NCBI GenBank assembly: GCA_030533445.1
Contig: CM060068.1
Coordinates: 32,831,510-32,895,509, forward strand
Direction: 5' to 3'
From: Cyprinodon diabolis
Taxonomy: Eukaryota; Chordata; Actinopteri; Cyprinodontiformes; Cyprinodontidae
Length of the DNA stretch: 64,000 nucleotides
Shown: piece after piece, positions 34,561-47,240 of the stretch
How the letters are laid out: the number at the start of each line of letters is the position of its first letter
Numbering within the stretch: the first letter of the stretch is position 1
Notes under the pieces: generated by a model
Seen by the model: only the letters and a program-made list of their open reading frames with translations
What the model was told of the DNA's origin: nothing
The model's database searches: none
Program-made: the position numbers and the translations under genes

Positions 34561-36114
34561 TTGAAACAATTCTCACTGATTATAACCAGTAAATTAGGAG
34601 GAAGGATCATATAATTAAGGGATAATTTGATTATCTCGTATAGATCCAGGGGTGTGAAGTGTTTGATTCTGTGTGAGATGCTAACTGTCTTCTTTTCATC
34701 TAATCTGACACTCCTGGATAAATGGCTTGATTATCCGACAGAATGCTGCAGATAAATCTCTTTTATCTCATCAAAGCATCAAACATGCTCTGATTTGGCT
34801 CACCTAGTCTTCCCAGTAGACATCATAGAACACACCAGATGCTAACTGCCAATGGCTACTAACATAACTCTGTCTTGTCTTCATTACATCTAGGCTGACA
34901 GCTGCTTAAATGTTTTTGTTTGTTCATTTTAATGTTGTTGTTTTTGTATAGATGCAAGTGGGTTAATGCCAGGATGATAAGGTTATGATTTCGATACAGG
35001 TATTTTTAATAACTATGCAGTTCATTCATCAGTCTTCTAAAGAGTGATAGAGGTTAGGAATGCAAATGCCACTCTTTCTGTTTATCTAAGTAAATAAAAC
35101 ATGGATGGCAGACAGATAATTCATAGGTCTATTAATCCAGGACTGCAGGGTTATAAAAGGACGAGGAAGACTGAATGCTGAGCCATAGGGTAGACGTGCG
35201 GCAGCCTCAGCCCCTCAGGCCTGCCAGCTGGCCTTCTCCCCTGGGGTTCCCTTTGCTCTGTCTCCCCTGATAAGAGGAAATGGGTTTCCACCAGCTGCTG
35301 CTTTGCTAATGCTTAGGCTAAGATGTTAAACAAATAAAAACAGGAAAGTATAAAGATAAAGTAAACACTGAAAAAACTGAAGAAAATCAAAATAATTTTA
35401 TTGTCACTATACAAGATAAATGAATATGTCAGCAGAAAGACAATTTTTGATTTCTTTTTATAATGAATATTTGCCTTGTTTGTATGATGGAATTATTCTA
35501 GCAAACCAATGATGAAAGTCTTTTAGAAAGAACACTCATCAAATGACCTTTTACTACCTATTAATAAGAACAATCTGCTGGCTCCCTAAGACAAACAACA
35601 TTTTTTTCAGTTTGCACTTAATTGAAGTGGGGCTCACTTTATTTTGTTGGGACTGTGTGTCTTAAGATGTTCCTAACTTTGGATACATAAAAAAGATATG
35701 TAAAATAAAATGAATCACTTCTCCTTTGTTTTTTTCTTTGTTTTGCTTTTTTTCATGTAAAATTATCATTTTTTAACTATTGTAATTTGATGGTAACAAA
35801 TACGAGGTTGCAGCCTCATTGCACTCCGGAGGAGCTGTAACACCAAACTGTGTGTCCCGACCTGTCCACCCTCAATACCATCTTGCCGGGCCGAAATGGC
35901 TGCCGAGGGCATTTTCAAGGGTATGGCTGCCAGTCAAACCTCCAATAGGCCCATAAGGTACTTTAATACCACATGTAGGGACATTAAACTGATTCGACCA
36001 TTGCACTCAAAACATTTGATAGCAATAGGCAAAAATTTTTACTGTAGAGGGAGCTCTGGTGCTGGCATTATCCACTTAATGAAGAGCACCAGATTTGTTA
36101 TGGCCGCCAGCACC

Positions 36115-36815
36115 CTTCAGCGGTGTTAGGAGAAGATGGCCCAGAGATGGATGTCAAATCTTCCCCTCCAAATTGAGACGCAAATTGGAGACGCCATGGC
36201 TCTCTGTCCAGCAGACTGATGAGCAACAGAAACCAGACCCTCACAGGCCTCGCGTCTTGCAGGAACCAAAGTAAAGGGAACTCCATGCTGCAGATGCGCT
36301 CTGGAGCACTGCACAGTTTGGAGTTACTAGCACCCTGTTCTGCTGCTCCATGTGGAGGCTACTGAACCACCCCTGTAAGGGGCGTAGATGAAACAGCCGC
36401 AGTAGAGCCAAAGCTGAGTCCGCATCCCCAGCAATCTCAACCATTGGCGGACTGGGAGTACCTCTCCCACCTGAAAAGACTGGAGCATCCTTTCTGTGGT
36501 CAGCGGAGCCAACATGGCCACAGAATCTTTATCATGCTGATAAAGACTGATGCTGGACTGGGATCAGGGAACTCTTCTGACTGTTCACCACTATGACATA
36601 GGCCAGGACCCTTGACATCACTCAATCTTTAGGCAGAGATGAGCCAGTCATCTAGATATGGTAGAATATTAACCTCAGACCAGCACAAAGGGATCAAGAC
36701 TGCCTTTATGCACCTCATAAAGATTTGAGGGCCTAAAGAAAGCCCAAACGGTGGACCGAAAACCCATATGACACGCTATGGAAGGCAAACTGCAGATAAA
36801 AGCAGGTAAAAACAG
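36115..36815 (-). mobile_element. DIRS-like retroelement remnant (reverse transcriptase/RNase H part)
   Basis: Minus-strand frames contain WLRLLGM, LALLRLFHLRPLQGWFSSLH and upstream a broken form of RILPYLDDWLI (plus-strand 36630-36680). The LLGM....LLHLRPLQ block after the YLDDW motif is how DIRS-type (tyrosine-recombinase) retroelements look in the reverse-transcriptase/RNase H region. Frames at 36521-36327 and 36444-36241 overlap in different registers, and stops are frequent, so it is decayed. No recombinase part or split repeats were seen. Confidence 0.55.
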
Positions 36816-37980
36816 TTGGACTACAACCTGTCAAACTGATAACCTTAAACTAGGAGCACATGACCACTTGCTGATCACAAGTGAACTGATTCGGATTATT
36901 ATTGGGAATGAAAAACTAGAGTGATTGAACTAATTACACAGAAGCAGAAACAACAAAACCAAAACTGAACTACAAAATAACCTCTGAAAAGATAACAAAT
37001 AAACCAGACATATAGGAAACTACACAAAAATAAATTAGAGAAGAAGCACTACAACAATAATAACAATTATTGTTATTGAACAATTTTAAAAACCAACGTT
37101 TAAAGCTAAAGTATCACTCTCTAAAAGAGATGTGTTGGGAATACAAATATACGTACCTTGAGATATTTTAATACATAAACATGAAACAATTTTCCTCTCA
37201 TTTATTAATTCTCTAGAGTTGGTTTATCATAAATATTACAAAAAATGTTTTTAGAAATTAGATCTAATGAAGGGCTAATGATGATGATGATTCTTTTATG
37301 TGGCTATAGTGGCCTTTATTTTGAATGGGCTGGAGAGAGAGGGGAGGATGCAAAAAAGATCTAGACTCTAATCCCGGATGTCAAAAACTGAGGAAAAAGC
37401 TCACATGTTCTACCCCTGCACCACCACCACGCTAAAAAGAATAACATTGTTGACTGGAACGAAATGTAAAACTTTGTCTTTAATGTAATTGTTACAAAAT
37501 CCTCAAAAGACCCGTCATGGGAATAATGTTCTGTGGAGAAACATGTAATGGATGGGATTGTTAGATTCAAAATATTGTGAGTTCATAATTCATATAGGAC
37601 AAAAATGAATCTGAAGCACAAAAGGATTTTGAAACAGAGCTTTTCCTGCAGGAATGAGAAAGGCTGCTGCTCACATCCCAGCACCAGTCTGACCCCCAAC
37701 AGAACAGCAGAGTCTTTTATTCACAGAGCAGAAACAGATGGGTGGGTTTTATGACCCTAGAATGACCAACTGGCTGAGAGGCAGGTCATAAAGGTTTATG
37801 ACCCTGTAAATGCCTTCTGACTGAAGGCAAGTCTAGAATAAACCTCCTGATTGAATCACAGGACAGAATGTAGCATCTTATTTCTTCAATGTTTCATATG
37901 CACACACATTAATTTTCTAATTGTCATTCAATAACTCTAACAGGGATGTTTATTTATTTTATTTTTTTTCTTTACATTAG

Positions 37981-38121
37981 GGACTTGTGTATGCGGGGAA
38001 TGTACCTGCCATGATGTAGATCCCTCTGGCGACTGGGGTGATATTCATGGAGACACCTGTGAATGCGATGAGAGGAACTGCCAATCAACATATGACCGAT
38101 ACACAGATGACTTCTGCTCAG
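37981..38121 (+). CDS. itgbl1: itgbl1 exon with I-EGF 5
   Basis: Codes for (G)[19 protein letters not shown], then [14 protein letters not shown] and a Tyr/Asp-rich DRYTDDFCS end. Eight cysteines; [15 protein letters not shown] is almost the sequence I recall for human repeat five. Acceptor TTTACATTAG, donor GTCAGA at 38122. The length is 141 bases, phase 1 at both ends. No long open frame marks this exon; it was found by splice sites and homology. Confidence 0.95.
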
Positions 38122-38282
38122 GTCAGAACGCTGCTGTCATAACTATACTGCAGTGTAACAGCACAGTCCCATAAATTTATCATATCACTTTAAAAAGTTG
38201 AGGTTTTATGATGCCTTTTCTTCTTAGATCATATCTGGTTTCTTCTTGTCCACCTTCATTTTTCCCTCTGTTCTCTGGGCAG
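38122..38282 (+). other. itgbl1 intron of 161 bp
   Basis: The shortest intron here (donor GTCAGA, acceptor TCTCTGGGCAG). No insertion is visible. Its brevity beside introns of 8 to 23 kb suggests selection or chance has kept exons five and six together. Confidence 0.9.
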
Positions 38283-38429
38283 GTCATGGTCAGTGTAATT
38301 GTGGCACGTGTGATTGCAAAGAGGGATGGACAGGGAAGAAATGTGAGCATCCACTTAGCTGCTCACTGTCTTTGGACAGCAGTCTGAAAAAATGCAGAGG
38401 AACATCAACCCTGCCTTGCAATGGACGAG
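38283..38429 (+). CDS. itgbl1: itgbl1 exon with I-EGF 6
   Basis: Codes for (G)[20 protein letters not shown], then [17 protein letters not shown] and [11 protein letters not shown]. Eight cysteines, the GW.G motif and KKCEHP..C as in the human sixth repeat. Acceptor TCTGGGCAG, donor GTATTC at 38430. The length is 147 bases, phase 1 at both ends. An open frame from 38246 runs into it from the short intron before; the in-frame ATG there is not a start. Confidence 0.96.
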
Positions 38430-39047
38430 GTATTCATTCTTCTACAAAGTATCTTCTGTTGGATTTACTGTGCTTAAACCACATAGCATAAAACATATAA
38501 TTTCCAGTATGTTACATCTGCTTTGGCTGCCTTAAAAAGACTTCATTATTGTGATGCGTTTTTCCATATATGCAGCATTTTTGCTTGTGCTAAAGCTCAA
38601 TTCACCAGAGGCCAGTTTTTACTTTAATTTCTAGCCCCCACCTTTTGTCATTTCAAATCAGCATGCTTCGATTTTATAGCTATTTACTTAAAAATTGCAT
38701 ATTACTTAACTTTTTGGTTCCTTAGTATTTTATAAAGTTCTAAAGAAAAAAAATGCTTAAATCTTATGATATGTGTGTTCAATAGCATGTTATTCTAGAC
38801 ATATTTTAATTAGATTTACTTTGGCTTTGATTGAACTGAAAACAATTATGTATTGCTGCATTTGTATTTTAAATGTTCCCCCAAGCTTCAGACTGTTTGA
38901 AACTGGTTTACTTGAAACAAAAACGCTCACTTGGACTAATGATGCTATTACCATGTTTCTTTTTTTATAGCTAAATAGATTAATGGTGAAAAACAATACT
39001 ATATGACAGCTATTTCAAACAAAGCCATAGCGTCCTGCCAGTGAGAT

Positions 39048-41056
39048 GGGACCAGTTTCACGAAGCAGGCTTACTGAGTTTCCCCGAAAACAGGAAAAAC
39101 TCAGAGTTTTCTGTTTCACAAAGAGTTTCCTCAACCTCTATTTGTGTTACCGAAGTAAATTTTTCCCCAGAGCTAACCTGGTCGGGAGCAGGTTTTCCTT
39201 AATTAAGTCTGACCCAGTCCCCAACCTCCTTATAGCCAATAAGAAGAGAATTAAATATTCATAAGGAGATGGTCATTGGAAAGGTATCTTTATGAGCACT
39301 ACCGTTTCACCTCACAATCCATGCATCCACAAACTTATCAGTCCTCACATCTGCAGCACACAGACTTCTTAAACAGGTGTTAAACAGAACTTGATATTGG
39401 TGAGAGCACATTAATGTGTGATAACGATATTGTGGAAAATAACTGCACTGTCAAATAACACTATAGAATGGCTTCGGCTGTGCCTCCCCTCCCTGTCTAA
39501 TAAGTTTGTCATGGCTGATAATATGCAGCTTATAATTGATAACAGCCGCTTCGGATATCTAAAACTGGAAGTATTTTTACTCTTTACCTACTTCATAGTT
39601 TTTAATCAACTTTATTTACAGTTTACCTAAATTAAAGGATTAATTCTGCGTTTTAAGTGAGTTAATTCCAGATGGTTCAATCACATGGATTTGATGTGGT
39701 GATGAAAAACAACTCAGTGACACGATATGAGATTTATTTGCTTTGGATTAGTCTAATAAGAGCAACATGTGGAACTAAAAAATTATTTTCATATGACACA
39801 TAAATAGATTAAGTAATTCCGTGGGGGAAAAAATGAATTACTTGAGGGTTAGGATTGGGATTAATTCGGTGATAACAACTTAAGTAATCTGGCCATTCTA
39901 TGGGACTGATAACCGCTAATAATGGCCATTTAATGGGATGATAACATCCAAAGCAGCTGCAAAAAGCCACTTAGTATTTACCGTGCAATGGCAGATAAAA
40001 TCAAAATGAGGAGGAACCCCATGAGATGATGAACAGGTCCTTCCTGTTAGAAGAAGGTTTTTACATTTCATCTTAACCTGCTGACATTTAATTCAACCTA
40101 AATAGCTTGTCCCACTACTATTCATGTAACTAGCGTACATCATAATGTTATTGTGGTTACAACAGGCTATTGCAGGCCATTTTGATACGTATTAGTTTGA
40201 CTCTATATGTATTTCTTCATATCATATCATTTATAAATGTTTTCCATTTCAAAATGAACATTTCAAACAAAATGACATTTGTCACATCTAAAGTAAACCT
40301 TCTGGATGTCTAAAAATGAATTTCAGATTCCTATATTCCTATTGTTACTGGTCATCATTTCTGTTACTTTGATTAAGAACAAATGAATTTCAGGTATCAG
40401 GAATATATATTCAGTCAAGTTGGTAATGTGAAAATGACCGCTTAAAATGTGTTAACATTCCTAGATATATAAAGCTTAATTCCTACTAGTACAATTTTGT
40501 CTCTTTACTTTCTGAAATTCCCTTTCTCCTGGCAAAAATGTAATTTAAAACATTTATTGTTTCAGGTCAGATTGGGAATGTTAGTTTGATCAGGAGGTAT
40601 TCTATTATAGTCATCTACAAATGGAACAACAGAGAGGAGAGTGCTTTTATTAAATGTCAAAGAGGCCTGCCATACATGTAAAATTACACATTAACTTAAG
40701 TAACAATCTTCTCTAAAGCCATATCCCTCTCCTTTGTATCTGATGACTCAGACTGATGAGCGCTGTTGCTCTGTTTTTTCTGCTTTAAAATCTCTACTTC
40801 CAGTGGGGTGAAACTGGCACTTCCTGTTGCCTCATGTCATCGTGACTTGTCAAATCGGTGCTCCACTGATAATAATTTTTCATACTTGTTATGTACATGT
40901 TTAACTCTAAGTGGACCTACTTAGAGTTGATTGAACTGACATGCTGCAGTCATTGTGAAATTGAAAAAAACTCAGAGTTTCCAACCTTTGGCTAGATCAT
41001 TTTAGAGTTGAAGATTTAATTTTCAGTTTGTTAAAATTGTTTTGTGAAATGGACCT
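39048..41056. mobile_element. 2-kb non-coding element with inverted ends, possibly Harbinger-like
   Basis: The left end GGGACCAGTTTCACGAAGCA and the right end TTTTGTGAAATGGACCTGT are inverted counterparts (GGACCA.TTTCAC..AA against AGGTCCATTTCACAAAA). Inside each end the words AACTCAGAGTTT recur (39100 and 40970). The interior has no transposase-like frame. I recall this type of end (GTTTCACGAAGCAGG) from fish PIF/Harbinger-type or ISL2EU-type elements, but without a clear target duplication the assignment stays open; two independent copies facing each other are an alternative. Confidence 0.45.
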
Positions 41057-43582
41057 GTGTTTTATGTACTGGTCTGTTATGAAGCATGGCTCCATTACTC
41101 TATTAATTATCAGCTTACTTGAAACAGCACTGAACTTTAAACCATCTTGGCAATTTAATATTTATTTAAAAAAAAAAAACTTTTCACCGACTAATTTCTC
41201 CTCGCTACTTTATCTACTATGACAATCTGAAAGAGGTTGCAAATAGCAGCAGTGTTTAATGAACTGTTAAGAAAATCATATCATTCATGAAAAGGATTTA
41301 TCTAATTACTGCTTAACTAAAAGTATCCTTGGCAATAACTAATGATAATCGACTTTTCTTATTTGTTTAACCACTGTATGCTTATATTCTAATGCAGATT
41401 CTTCAAAACATAAATTGTGTTTAAAAAATCTGGAAAAGGTCAAATGTTTTCAGCAGTAGCCATGATTTAAATGTTAAGATATAAAGCCAAGAGAGAGCCT
41501 TTTAGTTATATATAACAAGGTGTAATGTCTGCCACTGTTCTGTCTGAGAGCAGATTGTTTGCTAAATTGATACTATTTCTGGTGCACGCTAGTTGCTTTA
41601 TTGTTGGCACCAAACTTTCTGCTCAGTTTTTTTGTTGATCGAACAAATAAATTGGAGCGCAGCATTATGGCTGTCCTCTGATGTGTTTCTTGTACATTTA
41701 TTTTTACTTGAAGGAGCAGAATCAGTCAGTGAAATGTAATTTATCTGTACTGTTGCTCTGCTGATGTTGTCTGTGAACATCTTTGTAGTTTGGTGCAGAA
41801 AACTTGACAGGTTCAGCAATTACAAAGAGAACTTGATAAATCCTGATGAGTTACGGATTCAACCAAATTAAATGTACAGGTGGGCCACACCACAAGGACT
41901 TAACCTGCCCAGACACATCGCTTCTGGGTTTGCCCGGTGGATAACGCAAGGCATTGATTTTATGTTTTATTTCACTGTGGGGGAGGTCAGTAGGGACTCT
42001 GCTGCTTTTCAGCAACTGCTTTGTTCCAAATCTAAAGGGACGACATGTGCACTTTTGTGTGTTGTATGTTTTCATAGCAGGCATAGATATCCCTCACACT
42101 CATAGCAGCTGATTAAATCAGGAACCTGAAACCATGCAGGACCTGGCTGCTACCATGGCGATAACTCTATTATAAAGTAAACCCCACCATGGGACAGCAT
42201 TGGATCTACGGCAATAAGTGCAAGCTTAAAATAGGACCATTCTAGTGTTATTTTAATATATGAGCTACGTATTGACATTTTGTATGAAATAATTTTGAAA
42301 GCTTTAAACTAACACCACAACAAAGATGAGGACTCACCATGCACTTACATTATGAAACAAAAAAGATTAACTTTTGCTGGGAGAGTTAATTAACTTTTAA
42401 TTCCTTTAGTGGTAACCCTAAATTATCTGCAAATGTTGCCACAAAGCGGAACTTCCAATTACTATGTGGGAAAAAACAAAAACAAATGCTTTCTTCTCAG
42501 TCCAATTACTCAGTACTGTGCATTCCCATATTAACCACAATCTTCAAATAGCTTTTAAGTCATTTATGTTAAAAACTGCAATTCAAACTCCTGTCTCATT
42601 AAATCACAAAATCTGATCTCCAGTTAAATATTTTAGCAGTTTTTATAAGTTAGAAATATCTAATTATGACACATGGAAGAACCTGTTACTGGAGATATTA
42701 AGATATGCCTTCCTGAGACACTATAATGGAAGTTCTAGTACATACTGTACAGTATATGTCTTTTAGCTCTGGTTTATTGCTTGAATATATCCACCATTCT
42801 AGGTCAAATAGCCCTTTATTGCTAGGACTTAAGAGGTTGTGAAAACACTGAAAAGGGACACAGAGCCAGGGAGCAGTTTAGGAGAGTCCAACACATAGTG
42901 AAAAAGAGGGAAAGCAAAGGAAACAGACGTTGAAAATCATTTAGGCATGGATGAATGCAGCTGGTACAGATGGCAGCTTAAGCGGAAAAGCCTTGAAATC
43001 TGAGGCAGCAGCTTCAGAGCCTTTCTTCCTGGGAGATTGAGACAAGATTCTTGTGGATAGCACATTCTTTATACTGTGGTATTTCCTCAAGGAAACACCT
43101 GCTTACAACATTTCTATCTCTGGTTCCTCCGGGATCCAGGATTCCTCGCTGTGTTTGAAGTTGCTTATATTTGACCTAAACATAGTAATGCCAGAATTGA
43201 TTGACTTTGTTTCTGTGTTTTTTACAAGACACACTTCATCCATTGGAGATCCCTCATGATTGGATTTAGAAAACTAGCTAGTTAATTATTTTGTGCCACA
43301 TCATACATGCAAGTGTCGCATGGATGTTATGCTTTCTTTCAAAATGCAGGAACAAAACACAATAACAGAAAAAAAGGCTAAAGGAAAGCTCCTCACAGCT
43401 GATGAGCTTTCCTCACATGGATTGAAAGTTGTCTACCAACTGAAGTGAAAGTCATTTGGTTTATAAAATGTTTAGATTGACCTACTCATGAATTAGTGTT
43501 TCTGATATTTATCAGATTAGATTTTGTTTAATTAGGCGGTGAAACCTAATTTAATCACATTCCTTATGAGATAGCTTTCAGT

Positions 43583-43700
43583 CAGTGGTGGAGAGTAGCG
43601 GAGTACAATTACTTGGTTACTGTACTTAAGTAAAATTTTTGAGGATCTTTTAGTAATTTTTAGGGGGGGTACTTAGAACTTTCACTTTGCTACATTTCTA
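43583..43700 (+). repeat. Non-autonomous repeat, first copy (truncated)
   Basis: Reads CAGTGGTGGAGAGTAGCGG, then AGTACAATTACTTGG and TACTGTACTTAAGTAAAATT, the start of a widespread fish repeat whose typical words are GTAACGAAGTACA and TACTTAAGTA. It fades out after about 120 bp, before the Tc1 remnant. Confidence 0.5.
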
Positions 43701-43819
43701 GGAAGCTTTTTGGCTTAGCTTTGATCTTGGCCCCTCTATATTTCTCAAAAAGTTCATAAGGACAAGTATCTTAGTTATATCTTTTTCAACACTCCTGGGT
43801 CAAATGTAGCTCATTAAAA

Positions 43820-44590
43820 GGCATATGTAGAACTCTGACATGCTGAGGAAGTAGTAACTACCTCCAGGGGTATAGCGACCATCAAATTGCCTCTAATTTT
43901 GGTCGCTTCTTTGTGCAGGAAATCCAGGTTCTTACACGCTCTCAAGGCAATGTCCAGACTGGGAGATAACTTTGGGAATGCCCCTATTTATTATGCACAC
44001 ACACTGAATGTGCCTGTATGAACTCCCTACAATGCCTCGGCATGCTCCTGTTAATGTGGCAGATGGTCACCTAAGGGATATCCTCCTAGACCTGGACTAA
44101 AGCGTCCACCAACTCCTGGATAGTCTGTGGTGCAATGGGATGTTGGTGGATGGATTGAGGCATGATGTCCTTTAAGTGCTCAATCGCATTCAGGTCTGGG
44201 TAATGGGCGGGCCAGTCCATAGCTTCATCTTGCAGGAACTGCTGACACACTCCAGACACATGAGGTGTAGCATTGTCCTGCATTAGGAGGAACCCAGGGC
44301 CAATCACACCAACATATGGTCTCACAAGGGGTCTACGGATCTAATCTTGGTCCCAGTAGAAGTCATGCTACCTCTGGCGAGCACATGGAGGGCTGTACGG
44401 CCCTCAAAAGAAATGCCACCCCACACTATTACTGACCCACTGTCACATTGAAGGATGTTCCGGGCAGCAGATTGCTCTCCACGGTGTTTCCAGACGCTAT
44501 CAAGTCAATCATAGTAGCTCAGTGTAAACCAGTTTTTATCTGTTAAGGCCTGTCTCCTAGTAGTGCCTCCCCCCTGTGGACACTGAGCTG
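43820..44590 (-). mobile_element. Third Tc1-like remnant, reverse orientation
   Basis: The minus-strand frame 44325-44086 contains RPYVGVIGPGFLLMQDNATP, then HVSGVCQQFLQDEAMDWPAH and YPDLNAIEHL. These are the second catalytic aspartate (QDNATPH) and the PDLN.IEHL glutamate block of a Tc1 family distinct from the two at 4060 and 9019. Flanking nucleotide text (for example CACATGGAGGGCTGTACGGC and TTACTGACCCACTG) carries further pieces upstream of the frame. Frameshifts, a missing part near 44500 and no inverted ends show an old, dead copy. Confidence 0.75.
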
Positions 44591-44593
44591 AAC

Positions 44594-44770
44594 AGAGTTG
44601 TCAAGTAACAAAGTACAAATACTTTGTTACCTTACTTAGAGAGGAAATTTTGGCTATCTACACTACTGGAATAATTATTTTTTAGATAACTTTTTAATTC
44701 TATTCCTTACATTTTTTGCAATTATCTCTACTTTTACTCCTTTAATTTTAAAAATAGTACTAAGACTCGT
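44594..44770 (+). repeat. Non-autonomous repeat, second copy
   Basis: AGTTGTCAAGTAACAAAGTA followed by CAAATACTTTGTTACC, and a T-rich part with TACTTTTACTCC, is a second piece of the repeat type seen at 43583-43700. The two copies lie on either side of the Tc1 remnant in the same orientation, so the remnant may have landed inside or between them. Confidence 0.45.
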
Positions 44771-46759
44771 TAGTTTTGTTTTATTTATGCTAACTTTTTT
44801 GGGGGGGCCTGTTGATATGAAAAAAATAATAAAAGAAGTCTGTGAGACACCAGGTCAGCCAAGTAAAGCTAGCCTATTGTTGGAAGCCCTTGACAAGCAA
44901 GGACAGCAGGCACAAAGCAAGGAGCAGGCTCAGGGAGGTGATCCCAGCCTCAGGACCCATGATATCCACCTTTACTTACTCAAGTCCTGAAAACCGCTGT
45001 GCTATTCCTAATCTGGGCCACCAGTATAGTCGGGAGCAGAGGCAGGCCAAACAGGGGAGCACAGCTGCTGGTGGGCCTTGCCTCAGGGCTAGGCCATCCA
45101 TGCCAGGTCAGCAGGCCTACATGTGCTCTAGCACACCATATAAGTTATGCCTAAAATGCCAAAGTGAAATATGCTAAATAAAAAAAAAGAAAATAACAGA
45201 AAATACCAATTCATCAACAGTTTTCAAAAATGCATTTACCAGCTTCCTAGAACCATGCCACTTTCAGAGTTAGCTTTAAAAAACAAATTGCACATCTAAA
45301 TTGAAACTAAACTGTCATGAGTTGATGTCTATGCAATAACAGCATGCAAATTGTTTGTAAAATGTTATTTTCAATTGTTCAATCATCTAACAAAACAAAA
45401 GAGATACAAAACCGGTTTCAAAGAGAAACAATAATGAGATAAATAATGTGACACAAAATGGGTTAAAGAAGAATGGGAGGAACAGGAAATGACTTAAAGA
45501 ACCAGAAATGGAATGATTACTGGTACAAGGAACTGCTGAAATTAAAGGGAAACATTATACACTTTATGCTGATAAACTAAATGTGGATCAGCTTAACTGT
45601 CAATTGTCTTTAAAGGTTGAGTATAAGAACATGGTATTACTGTAGCTGGTTTATAAACAGTGATCAGTTAAAAAAAAGCTTGGTTTAACTGTTGAAATTC
45701 TACACTCTAAGACAATCCACAAAGCTTTATTTTTAATATGATTTTTCCTTTGGTCAGTGTTAGAGAGATGAATTTCCCTTTTTGAATTCATTTAAAATTC
45801 TTTCCAGTTTCATAGAAACTGTCTTAAATGTAAATCCTTCAATTTCTCACAGTTATCAGGGTGTACTCTGAAGGCAGCATGGCAAAGAAAACAAACATAA
45901 GCACGGGTTGTGATGTTAGTGGATTGTTGACTGCTCTGATAATTGATAAGATGAGGGTGTTATGACATCAATGGTTACTAGGGTAACTGAGTCTTCAGAG
46001 CAGATGGCAGTATGTGGTATATAGCGGAAGAGGGACGGCCATATCATATCTGCATATATGTGTATGTTTAAAATATGTGGTCATAGAAATTCTCAGTAAT
46101 ACATACAGCCAACACATTAGAGGCTGTTGTCAGTCAAGTAGCTCAATATGTCTCCTACACTATTTGATACCACAAATTTCACACACCAGGTCATTAGAAG
46201 ATAAAGCCATGCAAATTAAGTTCTGGAAGTGTTTTGAGAATTTTTAAAAAAAGTAGGAAAATAACCATTTTATTTGATGGAGACAAATTGTAATTTGTTG
46301 AATGTCCTCTGTTGGCTACTTAATTTTGTATTCTTACTTTTCTTGGCTGATTTATATAATCGTTTGGCACCATTTTCTTTTTTTATTTTTGCAGGTTATA
46401 CATGGCCATAAAGGATGTTTCCCTGAGAATATTCCTTGTACACATTGTATAATTTTTCAAAGTATTTTCATGTCATTCAAATTCCCCCAAAAAATTAAAA
46501 GCAAACCACTGGACTTTTGCTTTACAAGTTTGAAGATGTTTTGCTTACCATCCAGGAAGCTTTCTCTATTCAAATTGTCTGGAGTAGCGTGATCTCCAGG
46601 CTTTATAGAGTAGCACAACAAAAGCCTTGTTAGGGCTTAGAAAACATGCAAATTGAACTTACAACAGGTCCACCCCTCAGTAATGGGGAGTCATTAAGGT
46701 CATTGTTGGCATGCAAATTAACCGGAAACAGGGTCGTTATTGGCCTGACTTAACAGGTT

Positions 46760-47240
46760 TGTTTAAGGTTGGTTTTTTTCTCTTAATGTAAATGGCTTCT
46801 TCATGCTCCTTTCAATCCCACTTCTCTTCTTTGTCCAAAATGTGAACATTCTGATCCCCAAACGAGTGTCCTTTGTCCTTAAGGTGTAGGTGGACAGCAT
46901 AGCCTTGCCAGAGGAGGATGCTCGCTTGTGTTGAGAGGCTGTTTTGTTTCTTCAATATAAAGATCTAGAGCATTCCTGACTGCATTGAACTGCATACACC
47001 ACTCCGCTCCTCTTAGGCTTGAGGGTTTTTATCCTTAGGATGCACCAGCCTCTGTTTAAGGGTCTTGTTTAGTTTGAAATGTACTGGGATTTTGTGTTTG
47101 GAGAAAATTCTCTTGAGCTTTTCAGAGACTCCAGCCAAATATGGGATTGCAATGGTTTTGCGTTGAATGTTGACTTGAAAAAGCTTTCTGGACCGACGCG
47201 AAACGTCATTGAAAGAATAAAGTATTATTACTACCATCCA
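46760..47240 (-). mobile_element. Penelope-like element fragment with GIY-YIG-type part
   Basis: The minus-strand frame 47237-47013 reads IAIPYLAGVSEKLKRIFSKH and then KIPVHFKLNKTLKQRLVHPK. Farther along, in shifted frames, come VVYAVQCSQEC, LYIEETKQPL and LHLKDKGHSF. This order (IPYV.G.SE...., L.HPKD, VVY..CS.EC..LYIGET..L, H...) is the linker and C-terminal GIY-YIG-like endonuclease of Penelope-like retroelements. The change of the YIGET motif to YIEET and the frame changes show that it is inactive. Confidence 0.65.

Larger units (their letters stand above)
29688..37980 (+). other. itgbl1 intron of 8.3 kb
   Basis: GT-AG intron (donor GTATGT, acceptor TTTACATTAG). It contains the unexplained open frame at 31308-31598, a LINE tail near 33960, the retroelement tail at 34115-34560 and the DIRS-like remnant at 36115-36815. 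Segments 29688-31080, 31620-33950, 34570-35815 and 36830-37970 are AT-rich and show nothing I can support. Confidence 0.8.
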
